Positions 8,153 through 17,576 of a DNA stretch of 58,511 bases are shown piece after piece. The position numbers were made by a program, and so were the translations under genes. Source of the DNA: Actinomycetes bacterium (lineage in GTDB: Bacteria > Actinomycetota > Acidimicrobiia > Acidimicrobiales > Microtrichaceae). Position 1 is the first letter of the stretch. Each line of letters begins with the position of its first letter. The stretch lies in contig JAKOVA010000199.1 in NCBI GenBank assembly GCA_029782335.1, forward strand, positions 1 to 58,511. The letters are read 5' to 3'. The notes below the pieces were generated by a model, which made no database searches, was not told the DNA's origin, and saw only the letters and a list, made by a program, of their open reading frames with translations.

Positions 8153-9834
8153 CCAGCGGCAGTGGAGTGGGGAGTGCGCCGCCGGTCACGGTGACCTTCC
8201 TCGGGGGCTTGGGGGAGATCGGCCGCAACTGCGCGGCGCTCGAATGCGAAGGTCGCATCGTCCTGCTCGATTGCGGACTCATGTTCCCCGACGACGACAT
8301 GTTGGGCGTCGATCTGGTGCTGCCGGACTTCACGTGGCTCCGTGAACGCGCCGACGCGATCGACGGCGTCATCCTCACCCACGGCCACGAAGACCACGTC
8401 GGGTCGCTGTCGTATTTCCTGCGCGAGTTCCGCGCCCCGCTCTACGGCTCCGAGCTGACCCTCGGCCTCGCTCGAGGGCGAATCGAGGAGGCGGGCCTGC
8501 TCGGTGCAACGTCGCTCAACGTCGTCCGCGACGGGGAGCGGCATCGCATCGGGCCCTTCGACTGTGAGTTCCTGCCGGTCACCCACTCGGTGCCACAGGG
8601 ATTCGCGACGGCGTTCCACACACCCCAGGGCACCATCCTCCACACGGGCGATTTCAAGTTGGACCTGACGCCGGTTGACGGTCGCCTGACCGACCTGTCG
8701 CGTATCGGAGGCCTGGCCTCAGGCGAGGGGATCCGCCTCCTGTTGTCGGATTCGACCAACGCCGAGGAACACGGCCACGCCCGATCGGAGCGCTCGGTCG
8801 GCGCCGTCCTGCACGGCCTGTTTCTCGAGCACACCGGCCGGCGGATCATCACGGCCTGCTTCGCGAGCCACATTCACCGGATCCAGCAGATTGCCGACGC
8901 CGCTCGGTCCGTCGGACGTGTCATCGCACCGCTGGGTCGTTCGATGCGGCGCAACATCGCGATGGCACGCGAGATGGGCGTGTTGGATCTTCCGGAGTCG
9001 TCCCTCATCGACGTCGAGGACGTCGATCGCTTCGAACCCGGTCAGGTTTGTGTCGTCTCAACCGGCAGCCAGGGCGAACCGATGTCGGCGCTCGCGTTGC
9101 TCGGCGGCAACGAGAACCGGTGGCTGAAGGTCGGCCCGAGCGACACCGTGATTCTCAGTTCGCACCCGATTCCCGGCAACGAGTCGGCGGTTTCGCGTGT
9201 GATCGACAATCTCGTTCGCCTCGGCGCAGACGTCGTGCATTCGGGCATCGCCGACGTGCACGCATCCGGTCACGCCAAGCAGGAAGACCTCAAGCTGTTC
9301 CTATCGGTCGCCCGACCTGAGTGGTTCGTCCCGGTGCACGGCGAGTACCGCCACCTCGTCGCCCACTCCAGGCTCGCGGTGAAGATGGGGGTGCCGTCGG
9401 ATCGCGTGGTCATCGCCGAAGACGGCGATCAACTCATTCTCGACACCGACGGCGTCCGCCACCGTGGCCGGGTTCCCGCCGAGTACGTCTACGTGCACGG
9501 CACGATCGGCGACGTGAGCTCGGGGACGCTGGGGGAGCGGCGCATCCTCGGCCAGGAGGGGGTCGTGACCGCGATCGTGTGCGTGGAGCCGACATCGGGA
9601 GTGATCGTGGCGGGACCCGAGGTCGCGACCCGCGGCTGGGTGGAGCGGGAGGATTCGGCAGAAATCGTCGAGGCGGTGACCGAGCGGGTCAGGACCAACG
9701 TCGCCGCCGCGCTCCGTGATGGTGAACGAAACCGGGCGTCGCTCGAGCGGGTGGTTCGCAAAGCCGCCGGATCGGCCGTGAGCGAGTTGACCCGGCGTCG
9801 CCCGATGATCGTTCCCGTGGTGATCGAGGCCTGA
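8149..9834 (+). CDS. rnj: ribonuclease J
   Basis: 561 aa from the GTG overlapping the dapA stop. It is a metallo-beta-lactamase/beta-CASP RNase with 5'-3' exo- and endonuclease activity in mRNA decay and rRNA maturation. Motif HGHEDHVGS binds two zinc ions; further metal ligands are in TGDFKLD and the beta-CASP segment FASHIHRIQQ. LLSDSTNAE and the C-terminal VPVHGEYRHL and SGHA segments are characteristic. The longer open frame beginning within dapA is not needed. Confidence 0.95.
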   Translation: MTSGSGVGSAPPVTVTFLGGLGEIGRNCAALECEGRIVLLDCGLMFPDDDMLGVDLVLPDFTWLRERADAIDGVILTHGHEDHVGSLSYFLREFRAPLYGSELTLGLARGRIEEAGLLGATSLNVVRDGERHRIGPFDCEFLPVTHSVPQGFATAFHTPQGTILHTGDFKLDLTPVDGRLTDLSRIGGLASGEGIRLLLSDSTNAEEHGHARSERSVGAVLHGLFLEHTGRRIITACFASHIHRIQQIADAARSVGRVIAPLGRSMRRNIAMAREMGVLDLPESSLIDVEDVDRFEPGQVCVVSTGSQGEPMSALALLGGNENRWLKVGPSDTVILSSHPIPGNESAVSRVIDNLVRLGADVVHSGIADVHASGHAKQEDLKLFLSVARPEWFVPVHGEYRHLVAHSRLAVKMGVPSDRVVIAEDGDQLILDTDGVRHRGRVPAEYVYVHGTIGDVSSGTLGERRILGQEGVVTAIVCVEPTSGVIVAGPEVATRGWVEREDSAEIVEAVTERVRTNVAAALRDGERNRASLERVVRKAAGSAVSELTRRRPMIVPVVIEA

Positions 9835-9882
9835 CCGGGGCGCCCGCCTGCGAGCCTCCCGCAACTCGTCACACCTGCTCGG

Positions 9883-9888
9883 TAGCCT
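9883..9888 (+). promoter_or_regulatory. candidate leaderless -10 element of ftsK
   Basis: TAGCCT at 9883-9888 is followed by six bases (ctccgc) and then ATC GCT in frame with ftsK. Identical TAGCCT-N6/7-start arrangements precede the genes at 6594 and 53689. If used, transcription would begin on the A of the ATC. Confidence 0.5.
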
Positions 9889-9990
9889 CTCCGCATCGCT
9901 TCAACACGCCAGCAGTCCCGTCCTGCGCGCCAGTCGACCCCTCCGAAGGGTCGCTCCGCGCGGCCCAACCCCGCTCGCGGAGGTCGCAGC

Positions 9991-12354
9991 ATGCCTCCAG
10001 CTCCACCTCGCCGGAAGTCGCCCGCTGCGGAACCGCCGCGGCGTCATCCGTTGCTTTCCGGCGTCTCCGCGGTTCTCGACGGGCACGGCCACGACGTCTG
10101 GGGGGTCATCCTCGTCGCGGTCGCGATCGTCGGTGGCTTCGGGGTCTACGCGCACTCGGCCGGGCCGATCGGACGCGGGGTCGCTGCCGCGCTCGGCGCC
10201 GTGTTCGGTCTGCTGCGCTACGTCCTGCCGCCGTTGTTGCTCGCCGGAGGGGTGCTCCTGATCCGCGGTCCGCAGCGTCGCAGCCCCGACGACGAGGTCC
10301 CCGTCGAGGACGTCCAACGCTGGGACGCAGCCGCCGCGCGACTCGCCGTTGGAGCGTCGCTCCTCGCCCTGTCCACCATGGGTCTGTTGCACCTCGGATT
10401 CGCCAGTGGACTCGCCGCCCGCTCCGGCCTCGACGCCTTCGCGCCCGCTGGTGGGCTCGTCGGCGCCGCGGCGGCGACGCCCCTTCGCGCCCTGCTCAGC
10501 ACGTGGGGTGCGGTGCCGATCTTCGTGCTAGTCGCGGTGCTCGGCGTGTCGCTGGTGAGCGGCCGGTCGATTCTCACCCTGGTTCGCGACGTCGGCCACC
10601 TGCTCTCGCCGCTGGGCGGCAAGGTGTCCGCGTGGTCCGCTGAGCTCTTTCGGGTCGGCGACACGCCCGGTGTCGACGAGGACCCCGAAAGCGATGCGCC
10701 CACCGCGCCGACGGTGCAGCTCTTCGATCAGGACGCGGACGGCCAAGGGCTGCCCAAGCAGCGGGCGAGCCGCAAGCAGAAGCGCGCCAGCACCGAGCCC
10801 ACGCTGGTGCTGCCACCCGATCCGTTCACCGATACGACCCAGCTCGAAATCGACCTCGGCCCCGCGGTCGAGGGCTCACCGTGGCGTCTCCCGCCCGCGG
10901 CGCTGTTGTCACGTTCACCGGCGCGACAGATCGACACCGCGGCGGTCGAAGCCCGTGGTCGCCAACTCGAGGCGGCGCTCGCCGAGCACGGCGTCCAGAC
11001 CCGCCTCGTGAACATGGTGGTCGGTCCGACCGTCACCCGCTACGAGCTCGAACTCGGCGTCGGGGTCAAGGTCAACTCGGTGATCAACCTGTCCAAGGAC
11101 ATCGCCTACAACATGGCCTCGCCCGACGTGCGCATCCTGGCGCCGATCCCCGGCAAGCAGGCCATCGGCGTCGAGGTACCCAACACGACCCGCCAAATTG
11201 TGGCGCTCGGCGACATCCTCTCGTCGCCCGAGGCCCACCGCGCGACCCATCCGCTCGAAGTGGCCGTCGGCCGCGACATCGACGGCAAGTCGGTCCTCGT
11301 GAACCTGGCGACGATGCCCCACATCCTCATCGCCGGTCAGACCGGAGCCGGCAAGTCAAGCTGCATCAACTCGATCATGACGTCGATCCTCATGCGAGCG
11401 ACGCCCGATCAGGTCCGCTTGATCCTCGTCGACCCCAAACGTGTCGAGCTGACCCAGTACAACCGGGTGCCGCATCTGCTCACCCAGGTGGTCACCAACC
11501 CGAAGAAGGCCGCGAACGCGCTGGCGTGGGCCGTCAAGGAGATGGAGCGGCGCTACGAGCTGCTCGAGGAGGTCGGGGTCCGCGACATTGGCGGCTACAA
11601 CGCCGCGTACGACCGCGGCGAGTTGCAGCCGGGCCTCGGGGAGGAGCGCGAGTACCAACGACTGCCGTTCATCCTGATCGTGGTCGACGAGCTCGCGGAT
11701 CTGATGATGGTCGCAGCGCGCGACGTCGAGGAGTCCATCAACCGGATCGCGGCGAAGGCCCGTGCCGTCGGGATCCATCTCGCGATCGCAACTCAGCGGC
11801 CGTCGGTCAACGTGATCACCGGCGTGATCAAGGCGAACATCCCGGCCCGCTTCGCGTTCGCCGTCGCCTCCGCAACCGACTCCAAGGTGATCCTCGACCA
11901 GGGTGGCGCCGAACGGCTCGTCGGAAAGGGCGACATGCTCATCACCGACCCGTCGTCGCCGACGCCGAGCCGTATTCAGGGCTGCTGGGTCGACGAGAAG
12001 GAAGTCGTCAAGGTCGTCGCACATTGGCGCAAGCAGGCGCCCGAGGTCGCCTACGTACAAGAGGTCCAAGGCGAGGAGAACCTTGCCGCGGTCGCAACCG
12101 GCTCAACCGGCGGCGGCGGCGGAACCGACGACGATGACGACGAGTTGATCTGGCGGGCGATGGACCTCGTCGTGCGCAGCCAGCTCGGCTCCACCTCGAT
12201 GCTGCAACGCAAGCTGAAGGTCGGCTTCGCTCGGGCCGGCCGCATCATGGATCTCCTCGAGGAGCGCGGGGTCGTCGGTCCGTCCGAGGGATCGAAGGCG
12301 CGCTCGGTCACCATGACGGTCGAGGAGTTCGAAGAACTGCTGGCGAACCGATAG
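9991..12354 (+). CDS. ftsK: DNA translocase FtsK/SpoIIIE
   Basis: 787 aa from ATG 9991, which has GGAGG 8 nt upstream. It moves chromosomal DNA through the division septum. Several hydrophobic segments in the first 200 residues anchor it in the membrane; a linker follows, then the motor with Walker A GQTGAGKSS (near residue 450) and Walker B ILIVVDELADLMM, and a C-terminal winged-helix gamma domain (LGSTSMLQRKLKVGFARAGRIMDLLEE). The frame is open for 32 more codons upstream to 9895 and that stretch is rich in Arg, Ser, Pro and Gln, like usual FtsK N-termini. It contains no ATG/GTG/TTG, but an ATC sits 6 nt after TAGCCT, so the real start may be 9895. Confidence 0.95.
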   Translation: MPPAPPRRKSPAAEPPRRHPLLSGVSAVLDGHGHDVWGVILVAVAIVGGFGVYAHSAGPIGRGVAAALGAVFGLLRYVLPPLLLAGGVLLIRGPQRRSPDDEVPVEDVQRWDAAAARLAVGASLLALSTMGLLHLGFASGLAARSGLDAFAPAGGLVGAAAATPLRALLSTWGAVPIFVLVAVLGVSLVSGRSILTLVRDVGHLLSPLGGKVSAWSAELFRVGDTPGVDEDPESDAPTAPTVQLFDQDADGQGLPKQRASRKQKRASTEPTLVLPPDPFTDTTQLEIDLGPAVEGSPWRLPPAALLSRSPARQIDTAAVEARGRQLEAALAEHGVQTRLVNMVVGPTVTRYELELGVGVKVNSVINLSKDIAYNMASPDVRILAPIPGKQAIGVEVPNTTRQIVALGDILSSPEAHRATHPLEVAVGRDIDGKSVLVNLATMPHILIAGQTGAGKSSCINSIMTSILMRATPDQVRLILVDPKRVELTQYNRVPHLLTQVVTNPKKAANALAWAVKEMERRYELLEEVGVRDIGGYNAAYDRGELQPGLGEEREYQRLPFILIVVDELADLMMVAARDVEESINRIAAKARAVGIHLAIATQRPSVNVITGVIKANIPARFAFAVASATDSKVILDQGGAERLVGKGDMLITDPSSPTPSRIQGCWVDEKEVVKVVAHWRKQAPEVAYVQEVQGEENLAAVATGSTGGGGGTDDDDDELIWRAMDLVVRSQLGSTSMLQRKLKVGFARAGRIMDLLEERGVVGPSEGSKARSVTMTVEEFEELLANR

Positions 12355-12408
12355 TTCGGCCGCAAGACGCGCCCGCATAGGCCATTCGACTCAAGCCGGA
12401 GCAGCGAG

Positions 12409-13407
12409 ATGGTCGATGTGTGGACGGTGACCCGTCGCTTCGGTATTGCCGCACTCCTCCTCGCTTCGATCATCGGCTGCTCGTGTGCTCCGGGTGCCCC
12501 CGGTGCGACCACGATCCCCGGTTCGGGCGGTGGCGCCGTCGGGACCTGCCCGATGTTCCCCGCCGACAGCTTCTGGCACGCAGATGTGTCCGGCCTCGCG
12601 CTTCACCCGGACAGCGCGGCGTGGGTCTCAACGATCGGGGCAAGCAAGCGCGTGCACGCGGACTTCGGTTCGGGGTTGTGGGACGGCGGTCCGATCGGGA
12701 TCCCGTGGACGAGCGTGAAGGCCGGCCAGCCGCGCGTGCCGGTCAGCTTCGAGTACGCGGACGAGAGCGATCCAGGTCCGTATCCGATTCCCTCCGATGT
12801 GCCGATCGAGGGTGGGCCGAACGCGGATGGCGACCGCCACGCGCTCGTGGTCGACACCGGCGACTGCCACCTCTACGAGCTGTACGACGCGCGTCCGAGT
12901 GGTGCGGGGTGGCATGCCGGTTCGGGTGCCGTCTGGGACCTTCGCTCCAACGCGCTGCGGCCGGCGTCATGGACCTCCGCGGATGCCGCCGGACTCGCCA
13001 TCCTCCCCGGGTTGGTTCGTTACGAAGAGGTCGCCGCTGGCCGGATCGACCACCCGATCCGATTCACGGCGCCGGTCACCCGACGGAGCTTCCTCTGGCC
13101 GGCCCGCCATCAAGCCGGATCAACGTCGAGCAACTCCGCGCCACCGATGGGAGCGTGGTTCCGCCTCAAGTCGTCGGTCGATCCCGCCCGCTTCAGCGGC
13201 GCTGCTCGGGTGGTCGTCGAGGCCATGCAGCGACACGGCATCATCCTCGCCGACAACGGCAGTTCCTGGTACATCAGCGGGGCCCCCGACCCACGCTGGG
13301 ACAACGACAACCTCCACGACCTCGACGTGCTGCGAGGGAGCGATTTTGAGGCGGTCGACACGGCGCCGCTGATGGTGTCGCCGGACTCCGGACGGATCCG
13401 GAGCTGA
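12409..13407 (+). CDS. secreted lipoprotein of unknown function
   Basis: 332 aa. The N-terminus is a lipoprotein signal peptide (basic VTRRFG, hydrophobic ALLLASII, lipobox ending in GC at about residue 24). The mature part contains HALVVDTGDCHLYELYDA and WDLRSNALRPASWTSADAAGLAILPGLVRYEE, which resembles conserved secreted actinobacterial proteins without assigned function. I do not recognise a catalytic motif. It is probably anchored to the outer face of the membrane. Neighbours give no hint of function. Confidence 0.65.
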   Translation: MVDVWTVTRRFGIAALLLASIIGCSCAPGAPGATTIPGSGGGAVGTCPMFPADSFWHADVSGLALHPDSAAWVSTIGASKRVHADFGSGLWDGGPIGIPWTSVKAGQPRVPVSFEYADESDPGPYPIPSDVPIEGGPNADGDRHALVVDTGDCHLYELYDARPSGAGWHAGSGAVWDLRSNALRPASWTSADAAGLAILPGLVRYEEVAAGRIDHPIRFTAPVTRRSFLWPARHQAGSTSSNSAPPMGAWFRLKSSVDPARFSGAARVVVEAMQRHGIILADNGSSWYISGAPDPRWDNDNLHDLDVLRGSDFEAVDTAPLMVSPDSGRIRS

Positions 13408-13490
13408 GTCGTCCCGGCCTGGCGTTGCTTCATCGAGCGGCGCGCTGCGGCGCTTGCCACAATGCCTCCTGAGAACGACAGGGGGTACCG

Positions 13491-14411
13491 ATGGATATCG
13501 AGGTCGTAGCGGAAGGTCTGCGCTTTCCGGAGGGGCCGATCGCGATGCCGGACGGCAGCGTGGTGCTCTGTGAGATCGCTCGCGGCACCCTCACGCGGGT
13601 CTGGCCGCAGAGCGGCGAAACCGAGGTGATCGCTCACTGCGGAGGCGGCCCCAACGGTGCGGCGGTCGGGCCGGATGGGGCGATCTATGTGGCCAACAAC
13701 GGCGGGTGTTTCGAGTGGATCGACATCGGCCTGCTGCTCCCCGGCGGCGTGCCCGACACCTATCTGGGCCACGGCTCGATCCAACGGATCGACCCGCAGA
13801 GCGGGGCGGTCGACGTCGTCGCTGAATCGAGCGACGGTCGTCCGCTGCGGGCGCCGAACGACCTGGTGTTCGACGCTTCAGGCGGCTGCTACTTCACCGA
13901 TCACGGCCTCCGCCTGGAACGAACGAGCGACCGAAGCGGCGTGCATTACCTGCGTGCCGACGGCACGGCGACCGAGGTGGTCTTCCCCCTCGACTCGCCC
14001 AACGGCGTCGGACTGTCACCCGACGGGGCCCGCCTCTATGTCGCCGAGACGCACACCGGTCGGGTCTGGGAGTGGGACGTCACCGGCCCGGGTGAGGTGG
14101 TCGGCCACGGACTGATCGACGCGAAGGGAACGTTGCTCCACGGCGCCGGCGGCTATCGGCTCTTCGACTCGCTCGCCGTGGACGGCGACGGGTGGGTGGC
14201 CGTTGGCACGCTGGGGGAGGGAGGCGTGACGGCGATCTCTCCCGACGGCGCGGCAGTCGAGTTCCATCCGGTTGCCGACGACCCGTTGATCACCAACATC
14301 TGCTTCGAGGGCTCGGACTCGAACGTCGCCTACCTGACTGCTTCGGCGACCGGCCGCCTCCTCCGGTGTCGGTGGCCGAGACGCGGCCTCGACCTCTCCT
14401 ACCGCGTGTGA
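13491..14411 (+). CDS. SMP-30/gluconolactonase/LRE family protein
   Basis: 306 aa beta-propeller hydrolase family. Motifs EGLRFPEGPIAMPDGSVVLCE (metal-binding Glu in FPEGP), LRAPNDLVFDASGGCYFTDHG (Asn and Asp ligands) and DSPNGVGLSPDGARLYVAETHTGRV are typical of this family, whose members hydrolyse sugar lactones or phosphotriesters with a divalent cation. The natural substrate cannot be predicted. The ATG follows an AGGGGG Shine-Dalgarno-like run. It stands alone between the lipoprotein and rimO. Confidence 0.85.
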   Translation: MDIEVVAEGLRFPEGPIAMPDGSVVLCEIARGTLTRVWPQSGETEVIAHCGGGPNGAAVGPDGAIYVANNGGCFEWIDIGLLLPGGVPDTYLGHGSIQRIDPQSGAVDVVAESSDGRPLRAPNDLVFDASGGCYFTDHGLRLERTSDRSGVHYLRADGTATEVVFPLDSPNGVGLSPDGARLYVAETHTGRVWEWDVTGPGEVVGHGLIDAKGTLLHGAGGYRLFDSLAVDGDGWVAVGTLGEGGVTAISPDGAAVEFHPVADDPLITNICFEGSDSNVAYLTASATGRLLRCRWPRRGLDLSYRV

Positions 14412-14452
14412 TCGTCGGCCGCTGAGCTGAGTCGCCTACGCTTGGACGGTCT

Positions 14453-15733
14453 ATGTCCGGCTCCGAGCGTCCTTCCACCTACTGGGTCGAGACCCTGGGC
14501 TGCCCGAAGAACCAGGTGGACTCCGACAAGCTCACCGGCACGCTCGTCGCTGACGGAATGGTCCCGGCGGAGGACCCGACCGAAGCCGACCTGATCGTGG
14601 TCAACACCTGCGCGTTCGTGGAAGAGGCTCGCTCCGAGTCGATCGAGGTGACCCTCGGGCTCGCGGAGGCCCGTCATCGGGGCGCGCGACTCGTCGTCAC
14701 CGGATGTATGGCGGAGCGATACGGCGACGAACTCGCCGACGCGCTCCCCGAGGTCGACCTGGTCGCCGGATTCGGTCAACCCGTGACCGTCGCCCCGCCC
14801 CAACGCCGCGGCATTCCCGTGACCGCAGCGCCGCTTCCGTCGTTCGACCTGCTCAATCTCCCCCGACCACGCAGCGCTCGGCCGTGGGCATACGTCAAGG
14901 TCGCTGAGGGCTGCGACCGGGCGTGCGGGTTCTGTGCGATCCCGTCGTTCCGGGGGCCACAACGCTCACGCTCCATCGAGTCGATTCTCGAGGAAGTCGA
15001 TGCCCTCGACGTCGCGGAGGTGGTGCTCGTCGCCCAGGATCTCGCCTCCTACGGCCGCGATCAAGGTGTCGGGGAGCGGGCGATCGTGCCGCTCGTCCGG
15101 GCGATCGCGGACCGCACCGAGTGGGTGCGGCTGCTGTATCTGTATCCATCCGACCTCACCGATGGTCTGATCGATGTGATCTGCACGAGCGGCGTCGCCT
15201 ACTTCGATCTCTCACTCCAACACGTGTCGCCGCCGCTGATGCGCCGGATGCGTCGATGGGGCGACGGCGAGCGCTTCCTGCGACGGATCGCCGACATCCG
15301 CCGACGAGCGCCCGAGGCGGCGTTCCGATCGAACTTCATCGTCGGCTACCCCGGTGAGACCGAGGCGGACCACGACCAACTGTTGGACTTCGTCTCCGAG
15401 GCGCAACTCGACTGGTGCGGCTTCTTCGCGTACAGCCGCGAGGACGGTACGTACGCGGCGGATCTCGACGGAGCGGTCGACGCAGCGCTGGTTGCGGAGC
15501 GGCTCGCCGAGTTGCGTGAACTCCAAGACGCCATCACCGCAGCACGGCGTGATGTGCTCATCGGCTCGATCACCACCGTCCTCGTCGACGAGGCAGGTGT
15601 CGCACGAAGCCACCGTGAAGCACCTGAGATCGACGGGATCATCGAGGTGCCACCCGACTTGGCGATCGGCCGGTTCCACGAGGTCCGCATTGAGTCCGCG
15701 GCGGGCCCCGATCTGTTGGCGACAGCGCGATGA
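14453..15733 (+). CDS. rimO: ribosomal protein S12 methylthiotransferase RimO
   Basis: 426 aa radical-SAM enzyme that methylthiolates an aspartate of ribosomal protein S12. The N-terminal domain begins VETLGCPKNQVDSDKL and carries VNTCAFVEEARSE; the radical-SAM cluster is Cys154-x3-Cys158-x2-Cys161 in GCDRACGFCAIPSFRG. The PKNQVD and SFRGPQRSR variants distinguish RimO from MiaB, which is separately present at 20189. A C-terminal TRAM-like domain follows. The stop overlaps the pgsA start (ATGA), so the two genes are translationally coupled. Confidence 0.93.
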   Translation: MSGSERPSTYWVETLGCPKNQVDSDKLTGTLVADGMVPAEDPTEADLIVVNTCAFVEEARSESIEVTLGLAEARHRGARLVVTGCMAERYGDELADALPEVDLVAGFGQPVTVAPPQRRGIPVTAAPLPSFDLLNLPRPRSARPWAYVKVAEGCDRACGFCAIPSFRGPQRSRSIESILEEVDALDVAEVVLVAQDLASYGRDQGVGERAIVPLVRAIADRTEWVRLLYLYPSDLTDGLIDVICTSGVAYFDLSLQHVSPPLMRRMRRWGDGERFLRRIADIRRRAPEAAFRSNFIVGYPGETEADHDQLLDFVSEAQLDWCGFFAYSREDGTYAADLDGAVDAALVAERLAELRELQDAITAARRDVLIGSITTVLVDEAGVARSHREAPEIDGIIEVPPDLAIGRFHEVRIESAAGPDLLATAR

Positions 15734-16302
15734 GCGTCCGCCGCGAGGTGTACGGCCCGGGCGCCATCCTGACCCCGGCGAACGCCGTCACCCTCGCACG
15801 AATCGCGGCGGCGCCTCTCGCGTTCTCCATGATGTTGGAGACCCACAATCAGTCGTCGTGGCCGCTCGTCGGGGTGTGGTTCGTCCTGTCCACCTCGGAT
15901 CTGCTCGACGGCCGCCTCGCCCGTCGCTACGGCACGACACGCTCGGGGGCATTCCTGGACCCGCTCGCCGACAAGGTTCTGGCGCTCGGCGGTGTCGGGA
16001 TCATGTGCTACCTGGGGCGCTTCCCGTGGGTGGCGCTGGTGCTGATCGCCGCACGGGAGGTCGCGGTGTCGATCTTCCGCTCCACGTATGTCCGCCGCGG
16101 GCTGGCAATCCCCGCCTCGAAGCTCGCGAAGTACAAGACCTTCCTCCAGCTCGGAGCCGTCGGGTGGGTCACCTTGCCGCCCACCACCAACCTCCACTGG
16201 CTGTCGTTGGGCACCTTGTGGGCGGGTGTCGTCCTCGGTCTGGTGAGCGGCGCGCAGTACCTGATCGCCGGCGGGCGCGCCGCGACGTCGATGTCTCGCT
16301 GA
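15730..16302 (+). CDS. pgsA: CDP-diacylglycerol-glycerol-3-phosphate 3-phosphatidyltransferase (CDP-alcohol phosphatidyltransferase)
   Basis: 190 aa integral membrane enzyme of phosphatidylglycerol synthesis. The CDP-alcohol phosphotransferase motif is clear: SDLLDGRLARRYG then GAFLDPLADK, giving the metal- and CDP-binding Asp residues. The stretch between AR and the next Gly is seven residues, one shorter than the usual x8. Hydrophobic segments follow. The rimO-pgsA-cinA order is familiar in high-GC Gram-positives and supports the pgsA assignment, although the family contains other CDP-alcohol transferases. Confidence 0.87.
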   Translation: MSVRREVYGPGAILTPANAVTLARIAAAPLAFSMMLETHNQSSWPLVGVWFVLSTSDLLDGRLARRYGTTRSGAFLDPLADKVLALGGVGIMCYLGRFPWVALVLIAAREVAVSIFRSTYVRRGLAIPASKLAKYKTFLQLGAVGWVTLPPTTNLHWLSLGTLWAGVVLGLVSGAQYLIAGGRAATSMSR

Positions 16303-16334
16303 GGCGCTCGCCTCGCGCTACTAGGTTCCCGACG

Positions 16335-17576
16335 ATGGACTGTGAGGTCGTCGCCATCGGAACCGAGTTGCTGTTGGGACAGATCATCGACACGAACTCG
16401 GCGTGGATCGGTGAACAACTCGCACTCCACGGGATCAACTGTCGGTTCCAGGCGAAGGTCGGCGACAACGTCGATCGCATCGTGTCGGCGATCCGGATCG
16501 CGCTCGACCGCTCCGACGCGGTGATCTGCTGCGGAGGCCTCGGGCCGACCCAAGACGACCTCACCCGTCAGGCACTCGCCGCGGTGATGGGCGTCGAGTT
16601 GACCTTCGACGAGGACCGTGCGGACCTGATCCGCTGGATGTTCCGCGGGCGGAACCGTCGGATGCCCGACAACAACCTCACCCAGGCCTACCGCCCGGCG
16701 GGCTCGGAGTTCCTCGAGACACAGCCTGGGACGGCACCCGGGCTGCGTTGTCCCGTCGGTGAGGGCGGCAAGCAGGTCATCTACGCGGTGCCGGGAGTGC
16801 CGTGGGAGATGCAACAGATGGTGAGCGTCGAGATCATTCCCGACCTGCAACGCCGGAGCGGTGTGACCTCGGTGTTGCGCTCACGCACGCTGCGTACGTG
16901 GGGTGAGTCCGAGTCCGGGCTCGCCGAGCGCCTCTCCGAGCGGATCTCGGAACTCGACGAACTCGGGAACCCGACCCTCGCGTTCCTGGCGTCGGGCGCC
17001 GAGGGGCTCAAAGTACGGATCACGGCAGCCGCACCGACCGAGGAGGAGGCCGTGGAACTCCTCGCGGCGGAGGAACAGCTGTTGCGGGGGCTGATCGGTG
17101 ACTTCGTCTTCGGACTCGATGACCAGACGATGGAGGCCGTGGTCCTCGCGGCGCTCCGCGAGCGGCACCTGACCCTCGCCGTTGCCGAGTCGCTCACCGG
17201 CGGTCTCCTCGGTGCTCGTCTGTCCGCGGTGTCCGGGGCCTCCGACGTCTTTGTGGGCGGGGTGATCGCCTACACCGCGCAGGTGAAGCGCGAGCAACTC
17301 GGCGTCCCCGACGGGCCGGTGGTCAGCGAGGAGACTGCGGCGGCGATGGCCCTCGGCGTCCGGCAGCGGCTCGGCGCTGATGTCGGTCTTGCCGTCACGG
17401 GCGTCGCGGGGCCGACCGAGTCAGAGGGGCGTCCGGTGGGGACGGTGTGTTTCGGCGTCGCCCTCGGCGACGACGTCTCAACCTTCGAGCTGCGACTGCC
17501 GGGAAACCGTCAGGCGGTGCGCGAGTTGACCGTCATCTCGGTGCTCGACGCGCTGCGCCGCCGGCTCACGATCTGA
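16335..17576 (+). CDS. cinA: CinA family competence/damage-inducible protein
   Basis: 413 aa from ATG 16335; the longer frame is a shadow of rimO/pgsA. The N-terminal molybdopterin-binding-like domain begins CEVVAIGTELLLGQIIDTNSAWI and has CCGGLGPTQDDLTR. The C-terminal domain (LTLAVAESLTGGLLGARLSAVSGAS, near residue 275) is the nicotinamide-nucleotide amidase domain. CinA proteins recycle pyridine nucleotides (NMN deamidation, ADP-ribose pyrophosphatase activity). TAGGTT lies 7 nt before the ATG, so it is probably leaderless. In many actinobacteria cinA lies close to recA, as here. Confidence 0.93.
   Translation: MDCEVVAIGTELLLGQIIDTNSAWIGEQLALHGINCRFQAKVGDNVDRIVSAIRIALDRSDAVICCGGLGPTQDDLTRQALAAVMGVELTFDEDRADLIRWMFRGRNRRMPDNNLTQAYRPAGSEFLETQPGTAPGLRCPVGEGGKQVIYAVPGVPWEMQQMVSVEIIPDLQRRSGVTSVLRSRTLRTWGESESGLAERLSERISELDELGNPTLAFLASGAEGLKVRITAAAPTEEEAVELLAAEEQLLRGLIGDFVFGLDDQTMEAVVLAALRERHLTLAVAESLTGGLLGARLSAVSGASDVFVGGVIAYTAQVKREQLGVPDGPVVSEETAAAMALGVRQRLGADVGLAVTGVAGPTESEGRPVGTVCFGVALGDDVSTFELRLPGNRQAVRELTVISVLDALRRRLTI

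Noticed and set aside
10881-12137. 418-aa plus-strand frame inside ftsK
   Set aside because: Arg/Pro-rich +1 shadow of the FtsK motor domain.
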